DNA of 18,941 nt from an uncultured Thiotrichaceae bacterium (GTDB taxonomy: Bacteria > Pseudomonadota > Gammaproteobacteria > Thiotrichales > Thiotrichaceae). Both the position numbers and the translations under genes were made by a program. Of this stretch, positions 8,108-16,326 are shown piece by piece. The notes under the pieces are model-generated. The model was not told the DNA's origin. It saw only the letters and a program-made list of their open reading frames with translations, and ran no database searches. Numbering within the stretch: position 1 is the stretch's first letter; the number at the start of each line of letters is the position of its first letter. The stretch spans positions 1-18,941 of the forward strand of contig CALHTA010000017.1 in NCBI GenBank assembly GCA_938038645.1. The letters run 5' to 3'.

Positions 8108-9381
8108 TAGGGTTCTTTAATCTCAATAAATGCACTGCTACGAAGGCCTTGTACCCAAGCATCATAGTCCTGCTCTTGCTTCTTGGTTTGAATGAGTTTT
8201 CGAGCCTGAAGTTCTAAGGCACGACGGCTAGTATCAGTTTCTCTACGATCTAATACTTCTAAAATATGATAGCCAAATTTGGTTTTGATAACGGGGCTTA
8301 AACTTTTGACGGGTAAAGTCTCCGCAGCTTTGGCGAATTCTGGGACATAACGCTTTGAATCGCTCCAGCCGAGATCTCCAGCGTTAATCGCGCTACCTGT
8401 GTCGTCTGAGTTTGCTTTTGCAATGAAACCAAAATCAGCACCACCAACAATTTGTTGTCTCAAGGAGCTAATTTTTGCTTGAGCATTAGGTTGGGAAGAT
8501 GAAATTAAAATATGCCTTACTCTCACCTGCTGCGACTTTGTTTCTTTTCCACCCCTGTGATCGACAAGTTTTAATATATGAAAACCGCGGGCATCCTCGA
8601 CAATGCTCGATATCTGACCTCGCTCAAGCTTCGCCAGCTCCGCTAAAAAGGCGAATGATAAGTTATTAGAGGATTGCCAACCTAAGTCAGTTGCACTGCT
8701 ATTGGAAAGTTTGGCCTTCATAAAATCTTTGCTATCAAGCGCCAATTTTCTAAGTTGAACTGCATTTCTTTTTGCTTGGTTATAACTAGCAATATCAGCA
8801 TTCGCGGGAGCTGGGATCATCAAGTCTTGAATCTTGTAGCTACGATCTGCGGTTATTTGCCTGGATTCTGCAGTAATAAGATCATTGATTTCTTGATCCG
8901 AAACGGTTGAGTCTTGATTCGAACGGCGTTGTTTTAAGCTATTGATAATCAGCTGTGAGGTAATGGTCTCACGAAAACCTTGATAATTAATTCCACGTGA
9001 TTGCAATGCTTGTTTGAACTGTTCCAAGCTAAGATTGTTACTGGCGGCGACACTATTAACCGCTTTATCTATGCTTGCTTTATCTGGAGTGATTCCCACA
9101 CGACTGGCAGCTTGTAGTTGCAGTCTTTCTGAAATTAGGTTGTTTAATGCCTGCTGCAGTAATTTGTTGTTATCGGTTACTTCAGAGCCAGATACTTGTA
9201 AGCGACGAGCCAATTGCTGTACTTGGCTGTCTAAAATCACGTCTTTGTTAACCACGGCTACAACGCGGTCTAGTGGCGAAGCTGCATGAGCAGGTACACA
9301 GTAACTTAGCAGCGCCGTAGCTATCCAGGCTACAGTGATCGTTTTTTGTTTAAGTCGTGCTGCTGTTTTATTCATATCCAT
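8107..9381 (-). CDS. surA: Periplasmic chaperone and peptidyl-prolyl isomerase SurA
   Basis: Periplasmic chaperone that carries unfolded outer-membrane beta-barrels, including LptD, toward the Bam complex. The 424 residues comprise a signal peptide with probable cleavage after AHA (residue 33), an N-terminal chaperone module (about 34-180; SPLDRVVAVVNKDVIL, then an ISERLQLQAASRVGI helix), and two parvulin domains. Parvulin 1 is about 182-275 (GFHILKLVD) and parvulin 2 about 286-386 (VRVRHILI, GDLGW, FGYHILEV). A C-terminal helix completes the chaperone core. The start at 9381 lies inside the end of lptD (14-base overlap). Its ribosome site AAGGA, 8 bases ahead, is formed by the last lptD codons. 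It sits in the conserved lptD-surA-pdxA order. Confidence 0.98.
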   Translation of the reverse strand: MDMNKTAARLKQKTITVAWIATALLSYCVPAHAASPLDRVVAVVNKDVILDSQVQQLARRLQVSGSEVTDNNKLLQQALNNLISERLQLQAASRVGITPDKASIDKAVNSVAASNNLSLEQFKQALQSRGINYQGFRETITSQLIINSLKQRRSNQDSTVSDQEINDLITAESRQITADRSYKIQDLMIPAPANADIASYNQAKRNAVQLRKLALDSKDFMKAKLSNSSATDLGWQSSNNLSFAFLAELAKLERGQISSIVEDARGFHILKLVDHRGGKETKSQQVRVRHILISSSQPNAQAKISSLRQQIVGGADFGFIAKANSDDTGSAINAGDLGWSDSKRYVPEFAKAAETLPVKSLSPVIKTKFGYHILEVLDRRETDTSRRALELQARKLIQTKKQEQDYDAWVQGLRSSAFIEIKEP

Positions 9382-11563
9382 AAATATTTTCCTTGAGTAT
9401 GGTGTTTACACCGGTACTAATGCCACCAAGACCTTTGAGATTAAACTCAAAAAACACTGCATCATCGTAACTCGTATTATCGGTTGTGAGGTAGCGTCGT
9501 GCAACCAATCTTGAGGTTAAACAACAGTCTTTATATTCGATACCTGCAAGCTGTTCTAACACACGATCATTGGATAAATCATAGTCTAATTTACCAACTA
9601 ATCCCCATTTTTCATTGATCGGTAATGAAAATGAAGTATCAAGTTCGGAAACTTCACCATAGATATGCTGGTAATTTAAATTTAAGATTTTATTATTGTC
9701 ATCCGCATAATTTATACGTGCTTCGTTAGATGCCCATTTCGAAGTATTTGGATCCCAAAATGCAGTCGTTGAAAACTTAGTGTTCTTGTTAAGTTTTGTA
9801 CTGACTTCAAATGCAAACTCTGAGCTTTTATCCGTTAGGACATTGTCACCTGGCAAGGTGACTTTGCGATCATCAAAGTAAAAAATCTGACCCACGCTTG
9901 CTTTGAAAAGTTCATCGCCAGTTTTTGTATTTTGTACTCGGCTCGTCAACGCTAGGGTTAGTTGGTTAGCGTCAGCGATTCTGTCTTTTCCCGTGAAACG
10001 GTTAGCTTCAAACAGTTGGTTGCTGGTTGAAAAATCCGTCCTCGCGCTGTCGAAAATGGGAATACTGCTTTGATCTTCAAAAGGCGTATAAGTGTAGAAC
10101 AGCCTAGGCTCAAGTGATTGTTTTAGCTGGCCATTTAAATCACGTTCAAAGAACACGCCGCTGTCTAGAGTGATTGTGGGAAGCCCCCGATACAAGCTAT
10201 TATCCGTACCATTATTTTGCAGAGAATAGTGGGTAGCTTGATAGCTCAATGACGGTTTAAAGTACCATGCATCATTGCCAAATCGCTTAGAAGCATTGAG
10301 ACCAACATCGAGCCTAAGTCCGGTTGGGTCAGCAGAGCCCTCAAAATAGGTAGCTTGAGCATCTAAGGTTAAATCTAGACCATTATATTTATGCGGCGAC
10401 TGGTAGTTAAAGGTCAATTCTGGGAGCTTTGCATAGGGTTGAGAGTTTGCATCCAGAACCTGATAGTCTAAGGCAGCAATGCTGAAATCCCAATTTGCGC
10501 TACCTACGTCATAACGAATCGTTCTTTCAAGCGCTGATGTAGAAGATATTGAAAGTGAGTCGCTTAAATCATCGAGGTATTCGTCATCAGATACCCCTTC
10601 TGATTTGATGGTCAGCGTACGCCGGTGCCCCATATTTCGTTGATAAGTAAACTTAAAGTAGTCTCTCCATTCATCATTTGATGCTCTGTCATTTGGAATA
10701 AAACTATAGTCCAATTCGCCCCGACTCTTTTGGGTCATAAAGCGAGCAATAGAATTGATTCTTACGCCTCTCTCAGAGAGTGGGGTGATATAGAAAGTTG
10801 CATCATAGTTAGGCGCAATATTAAGATAATAAGGGATTGTTATTTCGTATCCGGATTGGTCTGAAACTCCAACTTCTGGTACTAAAAAACCGGACTTACG
10901 CTGAGTTTGCCCTGTAAATGGATTGCTTAATGGGAAACTAATCCATGGGAAGTAAAAGATTGGAACATTCCCCACTTTCAAAGAGAGGTTTTCAGCGGTA
11001 CCGACACCTGTTGCTTGGTTAAGATTAATATTGCTGGAGGAAATATGCCAGCTTGGATCAGGTGCAGGGCAGGTAGTATAGGTCGCGTTTTCTAATTCTA
11101 GCTCATCTTTGTTTTTTTGTGAGATCTTGCTGCTGCTACCATTAGTATGGGAACCTTTAACCTGATACTTGGCATTGTTGATGACGCCACTTTGGTTCGC
11201 AATATTATAATCAATACTGTCGCTCTGAAAGGTCGTCGTTTCAGTGCTTAGAAGTACATTCCCTTTAGCAGTCACCTGATTTTTCTTATTATTGAAGGTG
11301 GCTTGGTTGGCGTTTAGTCTTTGGTTATTCCGCTGAATAATGACTGCGCCATCTAACTCGGAAATGCCCTGCCTATTGATACTGCCATTGTCAGCTGCCA
11401 CATAAACTGCATCTAGAGAGGGTGAATCGGTAATAGTATTGGCGGCTTTTGCAGCGGCTGGAGCCACACAAACCGGAGGATTAGTATATGCCTGTAGCCC
11501 GATGGGAAATAGGCCTCCAATTAATATGCAGAGGTTCTTTTTATTCAATTTATCCACCGGCAA
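9368..11563 (-). CDS. lptD: LPS-assembly protein LptD
   Basis: Outer-membrane beta-barrel that, with LptE, inserts lipopolysaccharide into the outer leaflet. The 731 residues start with a signal peptide (about 1-25) and a periplasmic OstA/LptA-like beta-jellyroll (about 48-175: GAVIIQRNNQRLNANQA, TAKGNVLLST). The LptD C-terminal barrel follows, with KSGFLVPEVGVSDQSGYEI. The four cysteines of the E. coli disulfide network have counterparts at Cys32, Cys164 and the pair Cys680-Cys681 (KDCCLTSR), so the two-disulfide architecture looks intact. The start appears to be TTG at 11563, directly after an in-frame TGA; GTG at 11557 is an alternative, and neither has a good ribosome site. It is 77 bases behind the zinc-ribbon gene. 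Confidence 0.96.
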   Translation of the reverse strand: MPVDKLNKKNLCILIGGLFPIGLQAYTNPPVCVAPAAAKAANTITDSPSLDAVYVAADNGSINRQGISELDGAVIIQRNNQRLNANQATFNNKKNQVTAKGNVLLSTETTTFQSDSIDYNIANQSGVINNAKYQVKGSHTNGSSSKISQKNKDELELENATYTTCPAPDPSWHISSSNINLNQATGVGTAENLSLKVGNVPIFYFPWISFPLSNPFTGQTQRKSGFLVPEVGVSDQSGYEITIPYYLNIAPNYDATFYITPLSERGVRINSIARFMTQKSRGELDYSFIPNDRASNDEWRDYFKFTYQRNMGHRRTLTIKSEGVSDDEYLDDLSDSLSISSTSALERTIRYDVGSANWDFSIAALDYQVLDANSQPYAKLPELTFNYQSPHKYNGLDLTLDAQATYFEGSADPTGLRLDVGLNASKRFGNDAWYFKPSLSYQATHYSLQNNGTDNSLYRGLPTITLDSGVFFERDLNGQLKQSLEPRLFYTYTPFEDQSSIPIFDSARTDFSTSNQLFEANRFTGKDRIADANQLTLALTSRVQNTKTGDELFKASVGQIFYFDDRKVTLPGDNVLTDKSSEFAFEVSTKLNKNTKFSTTAFWDPNTSKWASNEARINYADDNNKILNLNYQHIYGEVSELDTSFSLPINEKWGLVGKLDYDLSNDRVLEQLAGIEYKDCCLTSRLVARRYLTTDNTSYDDAVFFEFNLKGLGGISTGVNTILKENIYGYE

Positions 11564-11585
11564 TCAGAATTGTTTTACAAAGAGT

Positions 11586-11614
11586 GATTAAGATAACAAA
11601 GCCTATGAATAATA
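11586..11614 (-). promoter_or_regulatory. Possible sigma-70-type promoter for lptD-surA-pdxA
   Basis: In the 77-base gap before lptD the minus strand has TTGTTA, a 17-base spacer and TATCTT (four of six consensus matches in each box), placing transcription start about 20 bases before the lptD start codon. No sigma-E-like GGAACTT/TCAGA pair is seen here, although lptD is sigma-E-controlled in E. coli. Read-through from the upstream cluster is equally possible. Confidence 0.3.
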
Positions 11615-11640
11615 ACAATCTAAGCAGAGTTTGGTACCGC

Positions 11641-12846
11641 TTAAAAACGCGGTATTTGCTGGGGAAAGTTGCCAAAATCAGGGTAGCGTTGTCGGCTGTC
11701 AGGGAATTGATAGCTGGGTGAATATTCAATATTCATGCTTTCAAAGCCGCCATTTTGTTCAATCACATATGCCCCGCCACCAGCAACTGATGCCGCTAAA
11801 GCCACCGCAGAGGCGATTTTGACAAAGCTATAAGGGCGTTCACCGTGAATTTTGCCCGTTCGACCATTAATTACATAGCGGTAGGTTTTATTTCTATATT
11901 GGAATGCGGCAGACCAGATGGGCAATAATAAATGCTTATAAGTTGTTCTATCGTGTTCGGTAGAGAGGTGGTTAATACGCTGTTGGTCTCCGCCAATATC
12001 TCTACGAATATCATTACGAATCGTATAATCCATAATTTGCTGGGCGCGAAGAAAGCCTTCATCGACGGTGATTTGATAAATTTCGCTTCGAAATCCACTT
12101 AGATAAGCTTCAGAATACGGAACCAATTGGTTTAAATCCCAGGGTGCTAAGTTATCAATAATTGTACGAGGTAATGTCTTACTGGCACCAATTAGCACAT
12201 CATCAAAATGCCTTCCAACGGTGCCTGATGTGGGATTCCAGCGAATACGAGCAACCTGCCGGACTTGGCGAACATTGCGACCATTAACCCGAGCGTTGAC
12301 AACTTGTCGCTCGTAATAGATGGTGCCACGCTGGCCTTGATAATAAGTTTGAGTGTCGCTGTCGTAAGTCCAATAGGGTAAATAAACGCCGGTCAGTTTG
12401 TCATTGCGTTTTGCCCGAGAGTTAAGAGAGGAGGGCGCAAACCACCTTGATTTCATCCATCGATCAAAAATGTCCAGTGCCTGGTCGTGGCTGATCGAAA
12501 AAGGTAGCAGCGATCTCGGTCTGATTGGTCGGGATTGTTCAGTTCCCGCAATGACAGGCGTTCCACAAAACGGGCAATCACCCGCATGTTCGTTGTCTTT
12601 TAAACGGAATTGTGCCGCGCAAGAAGGGCACTTTATAACGTCGACCTGCTCAAGCTGACCAGATCGACGCAATTGATCCAACTCGTGAAGAGCTTGTTTT
12701 AAATCATATTCACGAATAGGCGTGAGTGTGATGGGCACTTCATTAGTAAATCCGCAGTGATCGCATTCCAACGATTGATTTTCTGGGGAATAAACTAAGT
12801 CTGAGCCGCACCGCTCACAAGGAAAGTGCGATTGCTTGTTTTCCAT
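11641..12846 (-). CDS. Double zinc-ribbon protein with C-terminal membrane anchor (YdjG-like)
   Basis: The 401 residues carry two CxxC-CxxC zinc ribbons near the N-terminus (Cys10/13/28/31 and Cys73/76/91/94), of the TFIIB/PriA-like type. A large central domain contains GVYLPYWTYDS followed by beta-rich sequence. A single hydrophobic segment lies near the C-terminus (about 342-361, Ala/Val/Gly-rich), with a short aromatic and proline-rich tail of about 37 residues. It is probably a membrane-anchored adaptor, with the ribbons presumably cytoplasmic. Related zinc-ribbon proteins (Bacillus YdjG) act with SPFH-type YdjI and PspA in membrane stress. Here it follows the SPFH gene by 11 bases. No good ribosome site is seen, suggesting coupling to that gene. 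It is the last gene before lptD. Confidence 0.8.
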   Translation of the reverse strand: MENKQSHFPCERCGSDLVYSPENQSLECDHCGFTNEVPITLTPIREYDLKQALHELDQLRRSGQLEQVDVIKCPSCAAQFRLKDNEHAGDCPFCGTPVIAGTEQSRPIRPRSLLPFSISHDQALDIFDRWMKSRWFAPSSLNSRAKRNDKLTGVYLPYWTYDSDTQTYYQGQRGTIYYERQVVNARVNGRNVRQVRQVARIRWNPTSGTVGRHFDDVLIGASKTLPRTIIDNLAPWDLNQLVPYSEAYLSGFRSEIYQITVDEGFLRAQQIMDYTIRNDIRRDIGGDQQRINHLSTEHDRTTYKHLLLPIWSAAFQYRNKTYRYVINGRTGKIHGERPYSFVKIASAVALAASVAGGGAYVIEQNGGFESMNIEYSPSYQFPDSRQRYPDFGNFPQQIPRF

Positions 12847-12857
12847 TTTTTGATAAA

Positions 12858-13964
12858 TTAGCCTGGGATAGGTGGCGGATTATTCTGCCCTTTATCAATG
12901 ATATCGCTGATATAGCTTATATCTTGAGCGGTTTCCCAATTTTCCATGCCTGCAGACCAAACTAAGCTTGCTCCCGTTAGCGAACCTTGTTGAACCAGTG
13001 TCGTTAATTGCGCGTAGCTAAAAGGTCCAGTCGCTTCATTATTTATTGCAACATGCCATTGTTGCTCATGAGGCAGCGGTGGCGGTGCTGATGACGCAGA
13101 AGCTTCTGACGCTGGGGCCGAACTTTGTTGGCTAGTCATACTTTGTGCCATGGCTAGACCTATACCCATTTCCATTGCAGAGGATGCAGTAGATGAGTTG
13201 CCTGATTGCATCGATTCTGATGCACCATACTTAAGGTACTTATCCAAGTCGCCTATTACACCCATGCTGGTGCGTTTATCCAACGCTTTTTCAACTTCAG
13301 GGGGAAGTGAGATGTTCTCAACCAATACTTTGGTTAACTCAAGACCGTATTGATTAAATTCAGGCGAAATTTTCTCCGTAATAAATCCACTAAGCGTATC
13401 GTAATTAGACGCAAGGTCTAAAACAGGAACGTCTAGCTTGCCCAAAATAGTAGCGTAGCGAGAGGTGATGATATCTCTAAGTTGATCACTGATTTCATCG
13501 ACAGTGAAGTGACCATCTGTGCCCATGATTTCATTCATAAACACTTTAGGATCGGTAATTCTAACACTGTAGGTACCAAAGGTTCTAAGTCTGACCATGT
13601 CAAACTCAGCATCACGCATCATAATTGGGTTTTTGGTTCCCCACTTTAGATCGGTAAATTGGCGCGTGTTAAAGAAATATACTTCAGCTTTAAATGGGCT
13701 TGAAAAGCCGTGGTCCCAATGTTGAAGCGTCGATAATATTGGGAGATTGCGAGTTTCGAGCTGGTACATGCCAGGCGTCAAAATATCCGCAATTTCACCT
13801 TCATTAATAAACACAGCAATTTGTGATTCACGAACGGTGAGCTTTGCACCATATTTTATTTCATTACCATGACGTTCAAAACGATACACCATGGTATCGG
13901 ATGAATCATCGGTCCACTCAATGATGTCAACAAACTCGCCAAATACCTTATCCCATAATCCCAT
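12858..13964 (-). CDS. SPFH (virion-core-like, YdjI-type) protein fused to a GYF_2 domain
   Basis: The 368 residues form two modules. The N-terminal SPFH/virion-core-like module (about 1-245; MGLWDKVFGEFVDIIEW, QIAVFINEGEIADILTPGMY, RLRTFGTYSVRITDP, YGLELTKVLVENISLPPEVEKAL) is typical of YdjI-type scaffold proteins. A Ser/Ala/Gln-rich linker (about 250-293) leads to a GYF_2 domain (about 301-350; WHVAINNEATGPFSY, GSLTGASLVWSAGMENWETA). Proline motifs flank the GYF_2 domain: PPPLP (294-298) and the terminal PPPIPG (363-368). There is no transmembrane segment, so it is probably a cytoplasmic, membrane-associated oligomeric scaffold. Strong ribosome site AAGGAG before the ATG. It lies 12 bases after telA and 11 before the zinc-ribbon gene. 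The role in membrane-stress response is inferred from family and neighbours. Confidence 0.85.
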   Translation of the reverse strand: MGLWDKVFGEFVDIIEWTDDSSDTMVYRFERHGNEIKYGAKLTVRESQIAVFINEGEIADILTPGMYQLETRNLPILSTLQHWDHGFSSPFKAEVYFFNTRQFTDLKWGTKNPIMMRDAEFDMVRLRTFGTYSVRITDPKVFMNEIMGTDGHFTVDEISDQLRDIITSRYATILGKLDVPVLDLASNYDTLSGFITEKISPEFNQYGLELTKVLVENISLPPEVEKALDKRTSMGVIGDLDKYLKYGASESMQSGNSSTASSAMEMGIGLAMAQSMTSQQSSAPASEASASSAPPPLPHEQQWHVAINNEATGPFSYAQLTTLVQQGSLTGASLVWSAGMENWETAQDISYISDIIDKGQNNPPPIPG

Positions 13965-13976
13965 GTCAGAACTCCT

Positions 13977-15176
13977 TTAAGATGCAGCGCTTGGTGCTGC
14001 GTCGTGGGCTTCTTTGCGTGCTTTAGCTGACATTAATGCCTGCCTCAATTCACTCTCAAGTGTTTGTAGTTCCTTTGCGGCTTCTTGGCGCTTTGAGCGG
14101 CCTTCTTCGGCAATTTCAAGACTGTCATTGATCGTTCCGATAAGTTCTTGGTTCGCTTTGCGTACCGATTCAATATCGAAAACACCCCGTTCCATTTGCT
14201 TACGTACTTCAACGTTAGCTGTGCGCAAGTTGGTTGCGTTTGACTCCAATAAGTCGTTGGTTAGGTCCGTTGCTTTTTTAACTGTTTCTGCAGCGTCGCT
14301 CATGCGGAAAATAGTTACCGCCTGTGCAAGTTGGTTTTTCCACAATGGAACGGTGTTGATAAGAGTAGAGTTAATTTTGTTGATCAACGTCTTATCATTT
14401 TCCTGTACAAGTCTGATGCTTGGTAAGCTTTGCATAGCGACTTGACGAGTCAAATGTAAGTCATGAACACGACGCTCAAGGTCATCACGAGCACTTCTAA
14501 TGTCACGTAATGCTTGTGCGGCCAGCATATTCTCGCTGTCGTCTACTGCGGATTTTTCGCTTGCTGGAATCTCAACTTCATTCATCATCCGAAGCTTTTC
14601 TTCACCCGCTGCAATATACAGCTCAAGCTTATGGAAATAGTCCAGGTTAGCTTCATAAAGCTTGTCTAAGGAAATCACATCAGTCAAAAGCTGAGTTTTG
14701 TGCTCTTCCATGTGATCAGTAATATCATTGATTTGCTTTCTAACATCATCATACTTACTTAAGAATTGAGCGACTGGCTTAGCTTTACCAAATAATCTAG
14801 CCCAGAAACCTAATTTTTTGTTTGGGTTAAGCTCGTCAACGTCAAAGCCTTTAATTGCGAGTACCATGTCATTTAGAGACGAACTTGCGCCACCCAGGTC
14901 TTTATTTCGAACGCCTTCAAGCATGTTCTCAGAAATGCTGCTCATCTGTTCCTGAGCTTTGCTACCAAAGAAAACGATGCTGCTGCGGTCGTTTGTGTCG
15001 ATTTCTTGAATAATTTGATCTAATTCCTGCTTAGCTTGGTTATCAGCATGAGAATAGGCAATGATTTCTTGGCTTATTGGCTCTGCGGGAACAATTTCAG
15101 TTCCAGGAATGACAGCAACTGATGGGGCTGTAGTTTTAGTAGCTGTTTGAACATTGCTTGATGAGTTGTCAGACAT
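13977..15176 (-). CDS. telA: TelA-family (toxic anion resistance, YaaN-like) protein
   Basis: The 399 residues belong to the TelA family (PF05816): a low-complexity Ser/Thr/Pro N-terminus (1-35), then almost entirely helical, charged, coiled-coil-prone sequence. Recognisable stretches are SIVFFGSKAQEQMSSISENML, LNPNKKLGFWARLFGKAKPV, a long LEKL-type middle, and VPLWKNQLAQAVTIFR near residue 280. No membrane segment or enzymatic motif. The family was named from tellurite resistance on a plasmid, but most chromosomal members have no proven anion function and are paired with XpaC, as here and in Bacillus (xpaC-yaaN). The start has a good ribosome site (AAGGA). The gap to xpaC is 49 bases, to the SPFH gene 12. 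Confidence 0.9.
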   Translation of the reverse strand: MSDNSSSNVQTATKTTAPSVAVIPGTEIVPAEPISQEIIAYSHADNQAKQELDQIIQEIDTNDRSSIVFFGSKAQEQMSSISENMLEGVRNKDLGGASSSLNDMVLAIKGFDVDELNPNKKLGFWARLFGKAKPVAQFLSKYDDVRKQINDITDHMEEHKTQLLTDVISLDKLYEANLDYFHKLELYIAAGEEKLRMMNEVEIPASEKSAVDDSENMLAAQALRDIRSARDDLERRVHDLHLTRQVAMQSLPSIRLVQENDKTLINKINSTLINTVPLWKNQLAQAVTIFRMSDAAETVKKATDLTNDLLESNATNLRTANVEVRKQMERGVFDIESVRKANQELIGTINDSLEIAEEGRSKRQEAAKELQTLESELRQALMSAKARKEAHDAAPSAAS

Positions 15177-15225
15177 GTTTCTTCCTTAAATTCGTAATTA
15201 TTGTAGTCAAATGAATGGGACCAGT

Positions 15226-16083
15226 TTAAATAATGCCTTCGCGCTTTAACTGAGTTTCAAGTACTTCTATGTTTACATCAAGATCAAACTGATCTTGTTT
15301 CTTTAGTTTTTCGTGCTGTTCATCAAATGTGTTTTCTATTGAGTTTAAAACATTTGAGAAATTACTATCTAACGCAACGGTTGTAGCTTCGTTGCGATGA
15401 GTTTTTGCGTAGCTTTCAGTAACTCGACGAGTCCCGTCTAAGTACACCTTCAGAAACTTCCTTGCCCGAGGTAGGTCATTGGGATCATTTTCGATTAATG
15501 AAATAATGTTTCGTGCTTTGCTAATGATTCTATCCAGATGCTGATCAAATTGAGCATTACTAATTTCTGTTCTGGCCGTTTCAATCGCATCAATCTTAAT
15601 ATTAGCGGCCTCCAATGCTTCAAACACTTCCTCAGCGCTAACACCCAATCCAATATTTCCCGTTTTGTTTCGACGTGGGTCTAGGCCATACCAAAGGTAA
15701 AAAGCTAATAACGTTGCACCACCAATGAGGATGCTGCTGAATATATTATAGTTATCAGTGGCCAGAAAAGCAGTTAAGGCGGTTGTAATAGACAACAATA
15801 TTGCCGCTACCGTCTTGAAAGGGGTCGTAGGGGCTAAAGCAAGCTTCTTAGAATTATAAAGTTGCTCAACTTTAAAGCCATGCCTAGCAATAATCGCTGA
15901 AAGCATAAAGCCCGAAAAAGCAGCACCGTTAATTACAGTTGCCCAGAAATTTCCTCCTATTAGCGAGACCACTGCCGCTACCAATACAGGAACGGGCATA
16001 ATAAATAGTAGGATCCCTTTAAGACCTATTTTAAAATCGCTTACCTCAGAATCATCTGGGGAGTAACGTTTTGCGTTTGACAT
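15226..16083 (-). CDS. xpaC: XpaC-family membrane protein
   Basis: The 285 residues carry four predicted membrane helices (about 24-44, 47-67, 90-108, 114-132) and then a soluble helical region (about 150-285) ending in the family-typical DLDVNIEVLETQLKREG. The family (PF10112) is named for hydrolysis of the dye substrate X-phosphate in Bacillus. No catalytic motif of a phosphatase is visible, so the enzymatic name should be treated with caution. A structural role as membrane partner of TelA is more consistent with the sequence (inference). The ATG at 16083 has AGGAG ahead, overlapping the stop region of the 30-codon upstream gene. First large gene of the predicted stress cluster. Confidence 0.88.
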   Translation of the reverse strand: MSNAKRYSPDDSEVSDFKIGLKGILLFIMPVPVLVAAVVSLIGGNFWATVINGAAFSGFMLSAIIARHGFKVEQLYNSKKLALAPTTPFKTVAAILLSITTALTAFLATDNYNIFSSILIGGATLLAFYLWYGLDPRRNKTGNIGLGVSAEEVFEALEAANIKIDAIETARTEISNAQFDQHLDRIISKARNIISLIENDPNDLPRARKFLKVYLDGTRRVTESYAKTHRNEATTVALDSNFSNVLNSIENTFDEQHEKLKKQDQFDLDVNIEVLETQLKREGII

Positions 16084-16093
16084 TCAGAAACTC

Positions 16094-16186
16094 CTAGAGG
16101 ACATGAAGAAAGGCTTGAAACGAAACCAGCCCAACAGTGGCCGATAGCAAGATAAATCCAATTGCTCTTTGCATGGCTTTTGGCAT
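16094..16186 (-). CDS. 30-residue predicted single-span membrane peptide at the head of the xpaC cluster
   Basis: Short reading frame starting ATG CCA AAA GCC, with a well placed ribosome site AAGGA 7 bases ahead. The N-terminus MPKAMQR is positively charged. It is followed by about 22 hydrophobic residues (AIGFILLSATVGLVSFQAF) and ends in LHVL. The stop codon is 10 bases before the xpaC ATG and overlaps its ribosome site, so the two should be translationally coupled. Predicted to span the inner membrane with N-terminus inside. I know no named family for it. It could be a small regulatory subunit of the XpaC/TelA assembly, or a translated leader controlling xpaC expression. Identified by reading the minus strand by eye. 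Confidence 0.6.
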   Translation of the reverse strand: MPKAMQRAIGFILLSATVGLVSFQAFLHVL

Positions 16187-16213
16187 AAGAAAGTCCTTAA
16201 ATAATCAAATCTA

Positions 16214-16242
16214 TATATATGCCTTAAGTGAGTGCTATTCAA
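16214..16242 (-). promoter_or_regulatory. Predicted promoter of the small peptide-xpaC-telA cluster
   Basis: On the minus strand: TTGAAT (16242-16237), 17-base spacer, TATATA (16219-16214). This would start transcription about 20 bases before the ribosome site of the 30-codon gene. No sigma-54 (TGGCAC/TTGC) signature, as used by enterobacterial psp, is seen in this gap. Confidence 0.4.
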
Positions 16243-16292
16243 GTGAATCTGGTTCAAATCATTGAATTTTTTGAAATTGTCTGAAAATTCCC

Positions 16293-16326
16293 AATAAAAA
16301 AGGCGAGCTTTTAAAAGCTCGCCTTT
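16293..16326 (-). terminator. Strong intrinsic terminator on the minus strand (28-bp perfect palindrome)
   Basis: Bases 16299-16326 form a perfect palindrome centred between 16312 and 16313, with arms AAAGGCGAGCTTTT. On the minus strand it is followed by a T run (TTTTTTATT, partly within the stem). The plus-strand side lacks a long T run, so the main direction is minus. It lies 470 bases beyond the ypfJ terminator, so it must end some other minus-strand transcript starting between 16797 and 16327, or serve as an insulator before the xpaC promoter. Confidence 0.8.

Noticed and set aside
11488..12658. Several short frames overlapping lptD start and the zinc-ribbon gene
   Set aside because: They overlap well-supported genes, lack ribosome sites and have no recognisable sequence.
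14014..14445. Plus-strand frame of 143 codons inside telA
   Set aside because: Lies entirely antisense to a convincing TelA-family gene; cysteine/serine-rich sequence typical of a shadow frame, no ribosome site.
13977..15176. Calling the cluster a tellurite-resistance operon
   Set aside because: TelA alone does not establish this; no TerB/C/D/E or TehB genes are present and the neighbours point to membrane stress.
15226..16083. Calling XpaC a phosphatase
   Set aside because: The dye-hydrolysis name is historical; no phosphatase catalytic motif is visible, so only the family is assigned.
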